DNA of 64,000 nucleotides from Oxytricha trifallax. Its lineage: Eukaryota; Ciliophora; Spirotrichea; Sporadotrichida; Oxytrichidae. The DNA lies in NCBI GenBank assembly GCA_000711775.1, contig ARYC01017972.1, positions 33,950-97,949 of the forward strand, in the 5' to 3' direction. Of this stretch, positions 1 to 11,913 are shown piece after piece; the first letter of the stretch is position 1; each line of letters begins with the position of its first letter. A program made the translations under genes and the position numbers. Under the pieces are notes generated by a model. It was given only the letters and a program-made list of their open reading frames with translations, was not told where the DNA came from and made no database searches.

Positions 1-229
1 TGGAGTTGAGGAGAAACAAGCTATAAAAATTCTCAATAAATATTACGAGCAAGTTGCTGATTTTATAACTTAAAACTATGAGAAAATGCCAGAGTAGATT
101 TCTGCTGTTATTTGTATTTTAGAAAGAAAAAATATTAATCAATAGCAAGAGCAATATTATGAGGAAAAATAAATAAAGCAATCATCATATGCTAAGCACC
201 AATAAGTGCTTGATGATTTAATGGATTGA
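1..229 (+). CDS. SABATH-type methyltransferase, C-terminal fragment (5' end outside window)
   Basis: Open frame from base 2 to the TGA at 227-229, with six TAA/TAG codons read as Gln. The motif ILNKYYEQVAD (residues about 10-20 of the fragment) is repeated almost exactly as ILNKYYEKVAD near the end of the next gene, so the two are tandem paralogs. The neighbour carries recognisable SABATH (salicylate/jasmonate-type carboxyl methyltransferase) motifs; this fragment holds only the C-terminal helical region and has no catalytic motif. It ends in an acidic/Gln tail (about 25 residues) that the neighbour lacks. The family assignment rests on the paralog. Confidence 0.6.
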
Positions 230-452
230 TTATAATAATCAACTATAATATTTTTAAATCATAAATATAAATTAAATTTATTCTGTTGATATTCATAATA
301 AATATTAAGTACTTTAAAGGTAATTCTAAAAATAGAAACAATTTCTGTCAATATAAATTGTTTATCCAATTATTATTTCAATTATCACTGAACAATATCG
401 TTTATCAAATCAGTCTCACTTGCTTTTATAACCAACCTTAGTTCAATTCACA

Positions 453-1927
453 ATGGTAGATATCATGACAGATGATTACTCTGCTAACTCTGGCTCTCAG
501 CAAATCACTATTCAAACTATCACTCCTTATATCCTAAAAGAATTTAAAAGTTATATTCACAAAAACTTGAACGCTAAAGTATCCCAAAATATAGTGATAG
601 TTTATTTGTTATAAATTTAGTTTTATTAAGCAGAGGAAGTTTCTATAAATAGCAGATTTAGGATGTGCTGATGGAAAAAACGATACATAGTTGCTATTTT
701 AATTAGTCAAAATAGTGAGAAAAGAAATTTCGGAAGATTTCCAAATAAACATATATATGAATGACTTGCCCTCAACAAACGCTTCAACCATAATTAAAAA
801 CGTGTCTCTAGAAATACATGACTAGAACGTGTTGTTTTTTGCAGTGCCTAAATCTTTCTATGAGAAGCTCTTTCCAAAGAATTTCATTGACGTGTTCTTG
901 TGTCTGACTACTATTCACTGGCTTGATAAAAAGCACCCTGCTCCTTATGATAAATTTGTAGAAGATTTTAACACGTTGGAATGCTTTCATCATACATAAG
1001 ATGAATAAGGGGATTATACAAAGAGCAAAATTTATAAACATCAGGAGTAAACATTGCAGAGATTTTTAAGGATGAGAGTAAAAGAAATGACATCAGGAGG
1101 AGCTATTTTCGTTGGAAATCATTTTATTTTTTATTGCTATATTTCTAAATCTGATACCAACTAGCGATGTTTAAAACGTAGATGAAAAATTTGAAATTTT
1201 ATAGGGGCAATTTACATTGCTTAAATGTAAATATATTTTGTATTTACTTTAGATTGAAAATATTCAAACTCATTAAATTTTCAGATTGATAAGAAAACAA
1301 CTCCGAGAAGATTTAGAATAAAACGACATTCCAACTTCAACTATTAATAAAATGAACTTAAACGCAGCTCAAAGGCACAAGAAAGAGTACTTTAATGCAA
1401 TCTAAAATGATAAAGATCTTAATGACTAATTACATATTGTATTGACAGAGGAAATTGCTTTTGAAGATCCTCTCACTCATTCAATATATATTTATTTACA
1501 ACTTCAAAATTATTATTATAGCGGATTTTATTAAGGCATGATAGCTTATTTAATATATAAACTATAAAATAAGCAAAACTATTTAATTTCTTATGATTAA
1601 TTTATGCAGAACAAGATTAATGCTGCTTAATTCGGTAAATTATACTCTGATTGGTGGAAGGCCTTCTCCTACAATGCATACTAAGCGATATAATGAAACA
1701 ATTATTAAATCAATCAATATATACTCTTTTCAATTCAATTATGTTAATAATTAACAATATTAACAGAACATAAGGTTGATGAAGAAACTGCTAAGGAAAT
1801 ATTAAATAAGTATTATGAGAAGGTAGCTGATATTTATGCTTTTAATTATGAAAAAGTGCCCACTCATTTAACTGCGTTGATATGCATAATGGAACTCAAA
1901 GAATTGAATTAAGTAGATGCCTAATGA
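453..1927 (+). CDS. SABATH-family SAM-dependent carboxyl methyltransferase
   Basis: Likely transfers a methyl group from S-adenosylmethionine to a small-molecule carboxylate; the substrate cannot be told. After removal of three IESs and one intron the frame runs from ATG 453 to TGA 1925-1927. Motifs in order: IADLGCADGKNDT (SAM-binding motif I), MNDLPSTNASTI, FFAVPKSFYEKLFP, TTIHWLDKK (the conserved serine/histidine-tryptophan stretch), then RMRVKEMTSGGAIFVGN. This order is diagnostic of the family. The intron is 1227-1284 (GTAAAT..TTTCAG). IESs lie at 591-648, 1121-1195 and 1688-1756. A tandem paralog ends 224 bp upstream. Family is confident; exact 5' structure is less so, because a GT..AG reading of the first gap is also possible. 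Confidence 0.78.
591..648 (+). other. IES, pointer ATAG
   Basis: ATAG occurs at 591-594 and 649-652. Removing the segment with one copy gives SQNIADLGC, joining directly to the SAM-binding motif. The gap has no good GT donor. Confidence 0.6.
1121..1195 (+). other. IES, pointer ATTTTAT
   Basis: The 7-bp direct repeat ATTTTAT at 1121-1127 and 1196-1202 bounds an AT-rich segment with an in-frame TGA. Excision gives FVGNHFIGAIYIAQ in frame. Confidence 0.78.
1688..1756 (+). other. IES, pointer ATAT
   Basis: ATAT at 1688-1691 and 1757-1760. Excision removes an in-frame TGA and joins YNAYQAIL to TEHKVDEETAKEIL. Confidence 0.65.
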
Positions 1928-2052
1928 GCAGTATTAATTATCGTATTATTCATATTACTATACTTTTAAGAATTCATTAAAGAAATTTAATTACCTACTC
2001 TTAATGACTAAAAATATCTAGAATAAGTATATAAAAATTATAAATATTTAAA

Positions 2053-2969
2053 ATGTCATAAACCTAAGCATCAAAAGATTTGGACTCAGACAAACCTATA
2101 TCTTTATAATTGCCAAAGAAAGGTGAAGAAGTTGACCCTGAATAATACGTAAAGCTTCTTAATCATTACGTCAAAGATGTATAATTATTTAATTTAAAGT
2201 ATTCAATTCCTCATATGAATTATCTGATGTTTTTTAAACTCATGGTTTTTATTTTATAATAAGGAAAGTTGAAGCAGATGAAAAAGAAAGACAAAGAATG
2301 ATGCTTTTAGAGCAAACATATACCTACACTTTCCTGGATATTATCTTCCCTTATCACATGTATATTGGCAAACTTGAACAAGAAAATTTTGATCGCATGA
2401 AGGAAGAGAAAAAGCAAAAAAGACTTGAATAAAAATAGAAGGAGTAGCCTTAAAACTCTTCAAATTCTGAAAGTGTGAGTAAGGTTGAAAAGCCTTCAGC
2501 ATCTCAAGAGTACAATAAATTAACTTCTGGCTTAGAAAATTACTACTAATATACGACTCTTAAAATATTCAAACGAAGAAGAATGTACTTGACTTGGTTA
2601 TTTTATGAAAAGTTCGATAAGATGTTGACACCAGAAGAAAAAGACCGCAGAGATTTCGCAGAGCACACCATGTTTAAGTATAATGTTGGCTTTAAACTTC
2701 TCAGTATTACAACCTTCCTCTATGTATTAAGTAGAAGAAGACATGCTAACCCAAGCTATTTGTACGATGGACTCTTAATATATACAGGAAGCTATTTCTT
2801 CTTACTTTCCTACGTTTATGGAATTTACAAAGCATGGCCTTCTTACTATGATCTTGCTCATAAAGTAGTAAAAAGCAAATAGAAAATTGGAGTTGATGAT
2901 AACATTATGCTAGATGACTTCAAACTAAAATACTACAAGTATGATTTAGCTTTTTAATCACTCCTTTGA
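2053..2969 (+). CDS. Predicted membrane protein, unknown family
   Basis: Starts at ATG 2053 and ends at TGA 2967-2969. One intron (2199-2263, GTATTC..ATAAG) is needed to keep the frame (..NLKKVEADEKERQ..). The N-terminal third is charged and Ser/Lys/Gln-rich (about residues 85-145). The C-terminal half has two hydrophobic segments, KLLSITTFLYVL and LLIYTGSYFFLLSYVYGI, separated by a basic loop with RRRH. I do not recognise a family. The last 12 bp overlap the 3' end of the convergent gene at 2958-3923, suggesting both are carried on one two-gene macronuclear chromosome (inference). Confidence 0.65.
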
Positions 2970-3923
2970 ATTAATTAACATTATCATTTGCATTTATTTA
3001 GTTAGTCTTAGGAAATTTTAGTTTAAATTAAGCTATTCTTCTATGTCATAGGTAGCGCTGCATATCTAGTCTTTAATTTCCAATCTTTGATTCTGGATAG
3101 CATTCTGTTATGATTACATTTAATTTATAATTATATGTTAATATTTTTATGATTCAAGAATTTGAATTTATCTTTCTGCATCATCAATCTTATTAATCTA
3201 TATACTGATAGATTCTACTAATTCCTGTTTTCTATTCTTTTACATTCTAATCTTATCTTACATCTCTCCTTCTAATTTACTCTTCTCAATCTAGACTGTT
3301 TAATTTTAAAGTTTCTTGAGTTTATCAACCATCACTATATTTTTAATGATTTCTCTATTGTTTTCCAAAGCTGTGCATTTAGAACAATCACCATGCTTTA
3401 AACATTTCTTGCATACTCTCTCTTTACAGGAGAAGCATTTCTTCAAAAGAGGTTTAAATTTTGATTTTTGACAGCACTTGCAAGCAAGTTTCATTGTCTT
3501 TTTATAAATGTTTGATAATTAATCAAATATTACGTATGATGCTTACGAAATGTCTTCTACTTTTAATTTTTATTCAGGATTTTTGAATTTCTATGCAATT
3601 TTTGTACGTTTATGAAATTTAGATAGAGATAAATTGTTAGGATCATTAGATTTTCTTTGATCAATATGATTCTGGTTTTTGTGTAGCAAATGGTTGAATA
3701 GTTTTTAATTTGTAAAATTATTCATCGTAAGAAAAGATTTTGTAGTATTCGAACTTGATGGAGAAATTAGTGATAGCTACCGACTACTACTTAAATTCAT
3801 GCTCTAATCCAAGATAGTAGTCATTCTAAAATTATCCTTCCTCTGCTTAGGATAGTTTTCTAGTTTAAACTTAGAAGGGGACTACGAAAGAACAACTATT
3901 GTATTGCTATACCTTTTTTTCAT
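2958..3923 (-). CDS. Cysteine-rich zinc-binding, coiled-coil protein
   Basis: An uninterrupted 321-codon frame from ATG 3923 to TGA 2958-2960, with no IES or intron needed. The first 145 residues are Ser/Asn-rich and basic. In the middle is a cluster of four CxxC-type pairs (CKCC, CFSC, CKKC, CSKC, spanning about 40 residues), the spacing expected of a treble-clef, RING- or FYVE-related zinc finger. After it comes a long Gln/Lys/Glu-rich helical tail, probably coiled coil. In-frame ATGs also occur at 3824, 3800, 3725 and 3494, so the true start may be shorter. Function unknown. Confidence 0.65.
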
Positions 3924-4099
3924 AGACGTTAGATTTTAATATATTTGATTTACATAAAACTTATTCACTAAATTTAGCTTTTCCTGGAATTTATATAAAT
4001 TCAATATAATATTAAGAGCTATCAGAATAAATTTTAATTGAGTGAATAATTATTCAACAGCTAATAAGTTTATATTTTACAAAATATCAAAGTCCTTAA

Positions 4100-5623
4100 A
4101 TGAAGCACTAAAACAAAGTCATAAAAGATACCACTCTCTAGATTTCTCAATCCCCAATCATGGCTAAATAGGCATCAAAGTTAAATAGAACAATTTAACT
4201 AAGTAAATCTTACTCTTAACTTGGCGAGTATGAACCCCAAAATCCCTTTCTTAAATCTATGAAGAATTTTAGTTAGATTAATCTCGGACAGAGTATAGAT
4301 CATGACATATTTATAGAATAACATTTCAATATGTACAGCAATTCTGCTATCTCAAAACCTAAACAAAGCGATGGGAAAGACAACTCACTTACAAGGTCAT
4401 ACGATAATTTAAGATAAATGAGGTAGTAACAAATCGGAAAGAGAAATAATAATTTAAGTGCTTCATTTGATTTCACTTATTAATAGAATGAAAAGCTAAA
4501 ATTATCTAGTAAAAATGATGGCTTCTTATAGACTCTAAAAGATGATCCATTTAAATAGGCTTATTAATAGAGAACTCAAAATCTTTGTAAATTGTAGGCA
4601 TAGTGTATCAGAAAGAGATTTTAGGAAGGTGGAGATGATAGTAAGTTAAAAACTTTAGACCCTAATTTAACTGAAAATTAAATGAATTAGAGAATTTTTA
4701 CAGATAATTTTACTGGGGACCCATTTTAACAAGCTTTTGAAGCCAAAAAGAATAAGCAATACAATAAAGAAAGTAGTTGTTAAAAGAATAAAGGTGAAAA
4801 TATTATGGACTAATTTAGTGGTGATCCAAAGTCTCAAGGTTATCACATTAGAAATAAAAGCCGTGAAGCTACTATACAAAAGCTTAGTGCTTGGGATTTC
4901 TAAGATAAAGATTATGTTGGCAAGGATACCTTATAAAAGGAGAACTACTCAATTGCAGAAATGTTCAAAGGTGACCCATTTAAACTTGCCCATCAGAAGA
5001 GGTAAAAGAGTTCGACGCATAAAAAGAATAGCAAATCCTCAGGCAATTTATAAAGTTATTTTGGAGATGGAGTTAGGCATCAAGAAATATTAAAACTCTA
5101 AGCTGGAGTGTAAGTAAAATTTTAATTTTAATAATTTTTTAATAGCGAAAAATCCTTAGAGTTAAAGAAGAAATAAGTAAGGAAGATTAAGAACACTGAT
5201 AAATGCCAATTTATACATCCAGTTGATTAAGTTTTGACAAGAAAAGAACAATCTCAATAAAATCAATAGCAACCAATTGATGATATTAGGACTTAAGTAG
5301 CAGAATACTTGAATAAACTGTAAAATTAACAATCATTATTAGCTAAAAATAATTCCTTACACTCAAGAACTAAGTCAAATTTTGAAAATATTACCATTTA
5401 CAAATAACAATAAAAAACATTCAAAGTAAATAGAGACTTGGTCAACAAATCAAATGGTCAATCATAAAATCAAATTAACCTTATTTAATCAACTCAGAGT
5501 AGAAGCACAGCAAACCCAAATGTCTAAACTTATCTCTAACAAAAAATGTAGATTGAACAGAAGAGATTTGATTTAATGAAGCAAAGATAAGAGTAGATTA
5601 TTAAGCACTAGCATAATAAATGA
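4100..5623 (+). CDS. Protein with repeated GDPF motifs, unknown function
   Basis: ATG 4100 to TGA 5621-5623 with one 36-bp intron (5110-5145, GTAAGT..AATAG). Four spaced copies of a short motif are visible: DDPFKQAYQQR, TGDPFQQAFEA, SGDPKSQGYHI and KGDPFKLAHQKR, about 40-80 residues apart. This suggests a tandem short linear binding motif in an otherwise disordered, basic, Gln/Ser/Asn-rich chain. The C-terminus is a Gln/Lys helix ending KQRQEQIIKHQHNK. No known family recognised. The next gene starts 107 bp downstream in the same direction. Confidence 0.62.
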
Positions 5624-5730
5624 AATAAACAATAAACATAGATTAATCATATTTCATTAAAATTCTTTATGCTTTGTGAAAAGTAAAAAAAATTAAGTTA
5701 AATTATTTAATAAATTTAAACATTTTAACA

Positions 5731-8700
5731 ATGGGTTGTGCCTCCGCAGTTAATCGAAGAGATGAAGATGATTCAAAAAGAATTATACGCATCGATTTAG
5801 GAACTATTAAATCAACTGCCACTCCTAAAAATGAAATAAACTTAATGAAAATGACAGAGCAGCTTCTAAAGGTCTTAGAGGCTTTATGCGATGAGGATAG
5901 AATAAAATTTGAGAAGTTTGAGGATCTAATTATAAATAACACTATAAAACTTGACAGGAAGTAAGATGAAGTCACATATTTGATAAATATTGCGAAAGAA
6001 TTAATCCAAGTATTTGGGGAAAATGGAAATATTCTCAATCTATGCTTTGATTTAGTCCAGCATCTAGTAAGTTTTATTAACATATTTTTATAGTTTAAAG
6101 TATGGTTTACTAATTTTATTAGGCGAAAATGCTTGAACTAAATTAGAAAACTTTCTTCGAAAAAGATTAGTGGTATTATCGATATTCATATGTGCTAATT
6201 TTCGAGATCAGTGAATTTAAAAATATCTTGGCCTATATTCTTGAAAATGGAACTTTAAAAGCTCAATATGCAAAGAAATCTGAAATCATTTATCTATATG
6301 CTTGCATCTTGGGAACAATTAGATTTCTAGAAGTATGAATATTTATAACTTTAAAAGCATTTTAATAAAGGGTATTAGTTGGGGTTATTCTGTATATCTC
6401 ATGCATCAATAATTAGATATGGACAACATTTTAGCTACCAAAGTTTTGTTCAATCTTATGCTCAGATTAAAATAGCATTTTAAAGAAAATAAAGCATTTG
6501 TTAATGCATTTTAAAATGATAAGCCTGCCTGTTACTAATCAGAGCATTATTTTAAAAGTAAAATTTCTAGAATAAATAAATTATTATTATAGGCGTTTTA
6601 AGTTATAGCTCAATAGAAAAACTAATAACGGAAAATGAAGTAAAAAAGGATGATAGAAGAAACTAGAATAATTAATTTCTTCAAAACCAAGTATTTAGGA
6701 AGACTTATGTAAATGTCAAAAAGTAGATGGATGATTGGCTCCGAAAAGTTCAGCATTAAGAAATTACAGTAGCAGACCTCAAAGCTTATAAATCAATAAA
6801 AGGTTTTACAAGGAGTTATTTAAGAGACTTGAAGAATCCTGTAAATAAATCCTCAACTGGAGATATACAGACTCCTTTGAAGGATATTTCATAATTACCT
6901 ACTTTTGAAGTCGATAACACATAAAACATTATGATACTAGTTGGCAGTGACTAAGACACCAAGATCATAGTTGAATCATTTCTATAAGCAAATGTGAAGA
7001 CTAGAACTAAGTATAAATGCTGTGTGCTTCATCACTGCATTAGAGAGAACAAAATGACTCATGATTCCTATTACATAGTAAAGAATATAATATATTCAAT
7101 TATGAGAACTGTACCCTCTCTAAGGAACTATATAAAACTCTCAGAGCATAATGTAAGTTATAAAGATATTTTAGTAAATTTAGGTTTTAGTTTATCAAGG
7201 AAATGATTCAATCGTTCGATTAAGAGAGGCTTGATTTATAGAAAGATTATCCTGAGGTTCTGATTAAGTTTCTGAAAGTTTTAAAAGAATTGAAGCTAGA
7301 TTACAACATTCATCTTTAATCATAATTAAAAGTATACCATTCATTTTTTTAATATAATATATTGGTATCTTCATAACAGGAATTGAGAACTTATTTCAAT
7401 AAAATCGACTTGATAGCTTTATTTATTTACTCAGATCAGCTTCTATTTACTTCCCTAATTTTGTCAAGCTTATACTAACAATAGAAAAGAGACCTAAGAG
7501 AGAAGAAACTTTCAATAAAATAATAAAGATATTAGACACTCAGACTATGGTTAAAATCAGTGACTAGGAAGTTTTTCAAAATGAAGGAAAAAGCTATATG
7601 GATTTCGCCTTGAACTTTGCTTCAGGATAAAATGCTTAAAATAATAATTAAGGCTTATAAAAGAACACATCTCAAGATGAACTTAAGAAGTAAAGCATGA
7701 AATTGGTTAATGGAGATACAGTAGACGAGGAAGTAAAAACTTAAATTGATTAAGTTGCAACAACAAAATCAAACTTAGAACTAAGTTTACAGAAATGCCA
7801 AGGAAGCTATAGAAAAGGCATTGAAATAATTAACGGATTATATAAAAATGGGATTAACTAGAGAAATCAAAATTTGGTTTAAGAATTCATTTAAAATCAT
7901 TTATTCGAGGAAGATTCATACAAAGAAGGATTAGGGAAGGCTTTTGAATTTAACAAAGAACTTACAATAAAATTGATTAATAGTCTTGCCGCACTTCATG
8001 GACCAATTCACATCGAGACATTTATGAAAATACTATTGTATAAAAAAATTAATTCAATAAATTATAAATTGAAAAATAGATTAATAGGAAATTATTAATG
8101 GACTTTTTATATGATTAGCTTCTAATCTTCAAGCTTATTATTCTCATTGATATTGGAATTCATACAGTGGTTGATCTAAATATAACAATTTATCTCATTA
8201 GTATTACAGAAGAAAATAATCTAACAGTTAGCTCTGAACCAAAATATCTTAAAACGAGATGATTTATTAATTAGCTAAAGTTAAAGTCCAAGCTAAAATT
8301 ATTGGAAATACTAAAGAATCGAATTTACATTGAATAATGAGTTTTTTTAGTTTTTATTTAAGGGAACAATTTGTATATTTATAAATTTTTTCCCTATAAT
8401 TTATTGTATTGTATTTCTACAATATTATTCAGCAGTGACTATGATTAATAACAAGATTAAGAAATCAGATCAATCTTAAAAGAACTAGCTAAAGCCGACA
8501 CTCTTCTTTTAATTAATTCCTAGATTCTTAAAATAAATCCATTTGCCTCTGCTCAAGATCTATTAGAGAACAATAAAACAATCCTATGTTTAAAGAGAAA
8601 ACACTTATTCAAGTCCATTTGCATCTAATATTATCAGCATAAATTTGAGACTGCAGTTTTCAATGATCATCTCTATAAATATCACTTAAACACTTTTGAG

Positions 8701-11637
8701 AGTGGAGAAATTGAAAATGAATTTGAAGATTTAGATTCCTACTTCAGAATTTACATATACAAGCATTTAGCTAAAAACTAGGGGTGTGTGAAAGTATTCG
8801 CTCCTCTAGAAAACTTATTCTGTGTTAAAAACATCTATAAACAGATCCTATATCATAGAAGCTATGGTAGATTTAGGAACAAACTAGCTGAGTTAGTTGA
8901 CAGTGCTTATATTGACAGAGAAGAAAAACAGTAATTAATTTAGTTCTCAAACATTCTATTTTTGATTGAGCAAACAATTAGAAATGAGCCACTTAATTTC
9001 TTAGATTTCTGTACTTATAATTTTTAAGCTAGTTTTGTGCAATTCTATTAAACATTATAGTTGAGAGGCAGAATTCTTGGTGAAACTTTAAGTGAATTTT
9101 TGACTGACTTGAGATTAGATATAACGAGTGAAAATATATGCTATTTCAAAAACTTTCATCATGCATTGAGAGAAAACCCAAGAATAGATTAAATAATTAA
9201 ACTGCCTAAATGCACTGTTCTAAGAATAAAGTTCTTCATGGATAAAAAGCGTGTTATTATGTCCTTATCAAATGGTTTGATGCTCATTTACAATATTATT
9301 GATTACACAGTGGTCAAAGTATTTGTCAACAAATTTTCAATTATTGACTCAATCAAAATCATTGATGATAAATACATTATCACTGCAGGAATAGATCCAA
9401 AGATAAAGATTTGGAACTTGGAGACTGAGAAAACTATTAGTGAATTTGATGCCCATCAGTATAGCACACTAATTATGAGCTTTCATAAGGAATTCATCTT
9501 TTCTTACGGTTATGACATGAGATTAATGAAGTATAACTTCAAAGATAAAAAGCTTGAGTGTCAGCAACTCATGGAAAGTAGTGTTACTGCAATGAAACTA
9601 CTGAAAACTTTAGAGGAAAGTTACAGACATAAACTAGCAGTAGGGTTTTTAAATGGTTAAATTCTACTCTATGACTTAAATTTGCTACCTTTAAAGAATA
9701 TCCAGGTGAAGTCTGTAAATGAAGAGATAATCTAGTTGATAAATATTTCAAACACAGAGTTCTTGTGTTTTACAAAAGAAGGCTCTATAAGTATTTTAAA
9801 CAACAGCACCTTGGAAGAATCTAAATAGGGCAGTATTTTCAATATTAAATCTGAGGATTATATTGATTTAATTCTTATAAAGTCTAAGGAGTATTTCTTA
9901 TTCACACTTGAAAGGCAAAAAATAGAGTTTTACTCAGCATCCACTTTCAAGCGTACAGATTCCTGGGACTATTTCTTTGAGAGAGATTTGATTTGCTGTG
10001 ATAAAAATAAAGAAGGATCAAAGATCTTTGTTAGCGATAAAGCTGGATATACGATTTTATTCAATTTCCTGAAAAACTTAGATCAAACAAAAGAAAACTT
10101 AGTTCCATGTAACAGAAGTAAGACTCATATATTTTTAATTCTTTTTATTATAGGATATGATCCTGTAGTTTGTATCGAAGTAACTGAAAGATTAGAGACA
10201 AATAAAACATTAAAACTAATTTAATAAAAACTATTTTGTTTATTCAATTTAGCATCATTTCATGCTCACAGGATAGAGATCTGCGTATATGGCGAAGAGA
10301 TAACGGAGTCTTTATCAAGAAATACGATTTGAGTTCATTCACAGGAGAGAATATAACAGCCATGAAACTAGGAAAAGATGAGAATATGCTATTTCTAGGG
10401 TCAAAAGACATGAATGTGTATCTGATTGACATAGCAAAGGGCAAACTTTGTGTGGTCTACGAAGGTCATTGGAATAGAGTCACGGCTATTTATACCATTC
10501 CTAACAAAGATATTCTTATTACTATTTCTGAGAGTAACATTAAGGTATGGGACTTAGAGTATGATGAGTGCATCAAAAACATGAATGAGCATAATAGTTC
10601 TATAGTATATATCAATCAGTCACAACAAGATGATTTTTATCACAATATATTTATGAAGAGCAGGTAATGACGATTGGCCAATCTTTTGAGTTTAAAATCT
10701 GGAACTATGTGACAGGCAACATATCTCAAGCACATGAAATAGAATTAAACAAAGATAAAAAATAATTAAAGAACTTAAATGTTGTATGCTGTGATGTTCA
10801 TCAGGATATGGCGTACATTGCATTAAATACTAATGAAATCAATGTGTACAGCATAAAAGATAATAAAGTACTCTACTCTTTTATCTCCTACAATTATTAA
10901 CTATTAAAATTAAGAAATTGATTATAACATTTGTTGTTGATTAAATGATGAGTAGATAATCTTCCTAAATGGAATTAAGACAGAGCATGCAAATTACTTG
11001 ATTGTAGTTACAAGAACAGCTTGTGTTCTCTACTTAGTTTAGAAGGAACAAGTGAAGAGGCTTTGTTCTTATCTTGTTAATGCAAGAAAAAAGCCCAAGA
11101 AGAAGAAGCATGACAATAAATACTCCTATAATGTGAGGTACTATTGCAACAATGTATTAAATATTTATGTCCAATTATATAATTGTACTTTTTAATTTGA
11201 TTATCTAATACTTTACCTCAGCAAAGATAACTCCACTGAGTTCAACTAACATTCAGCCAAACCAACCAGGCCCAATTGGAAAGCGGTTGCTATCTAAGAA
11301 CCTAAATCAAACTTCTTCTTACAATAACAACGCCTACCTTCAAGAGGACAACAGCAATCTCTTAAACCAAAATAACATAGATAACTCAGGTGAGCCAACG
11401 CATATAGGCAACTCAAATTTAAATGGAAGTAGCACTTAATAGCAACAGTTACAATTTTTACCAGTGCAACAACATGGAAGCAATATGAACCTAAATGTAA
11501 GTGGAGCTAGGGAGGGCAATTACTCGAACACGAAAATAGTTGATACTATGGGTACCAAAATTAAGGATACCGTTGTATTAGTCTGTCTTGGAGACAGCAG
11601 AGGGTTCGTTCATATGAATCATCTTATACTTAAGTGA
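5731..11637 (+). CDS. Very long WD40-repeat protein
   Basis: ATG 5731 (MGCASAVNRR, a possible N-myristoylation signal MGC) to TGA 11635-11637. The N-terminal half (about 780 codons) is helical and unrecognised. The C-terminal half holds repeated beta-propeller blades, such as IITAGIDPKIKIWNLET, SIISCSQDRDLRIWRRD and ILITISESNIKVWDLE, probably 8-12 in all, then a disordered Asn/Gln tail. Several introns (for example after 6068 and 7152) and IESs (10219-10241, 10607-10644, 10903-10939) must be removed. The two halves are treated as one gene because the WD40 half has no ATG and a GT..AG intron near 8340-8430 joins them in frame; two genes remain possible. A protein scaffold role is inferred from WD40 content only. 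Confidence 0.68.
10219..10241 (+). other. Very short IES, pointer ATT
   Basis: ATT at 10219-10221 and 10242-10244. Excision of 23 bp joins TLKLI to QFSIISCSQDRD, restoring a WD40 blade. Confidence 0.6.
10607..10644 (+). other. IES, pointer ATATAT
   Basis: ATATAT at 10607-10612 and 10645-10650. Excision gives SIVYIYEEQVMTIGQS in frame; without it the frame reaches TGA within 20 codons. Confidence 0.75.
10903..10939 (+). other. IES, pointer ATTAAA
   Basis: ATTAAA at 10903-10908 and 10940-10945. Excision gives NYQLLNDEQIIFLNG, continuing a propeller blade and removing three in-frame TGAs. Confidence 0.75.
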
Positions 11638-11913
11638 TTTAATACATTTCGAGACTTAAAAAAATTGGAGATTTACATTTAATATAGCCTATTAATTGAA
11701 AATTAAATTGTAAGTAAAATTTAAGAAATTAAAATAATTAAATCTTGTAAAAAACAGAAAAATAAATCTTGTATTTTATAATCTTGGGTTTATTAATTGC
11801 ATAAGTGTTGAATAAATTGAATATATCTATGATGAATGAATTGATATGATGTGATTATAACTGTATGAATTGATATAAACTCATAATCATAAAGATATCC
11901 CTAAACATGATTC

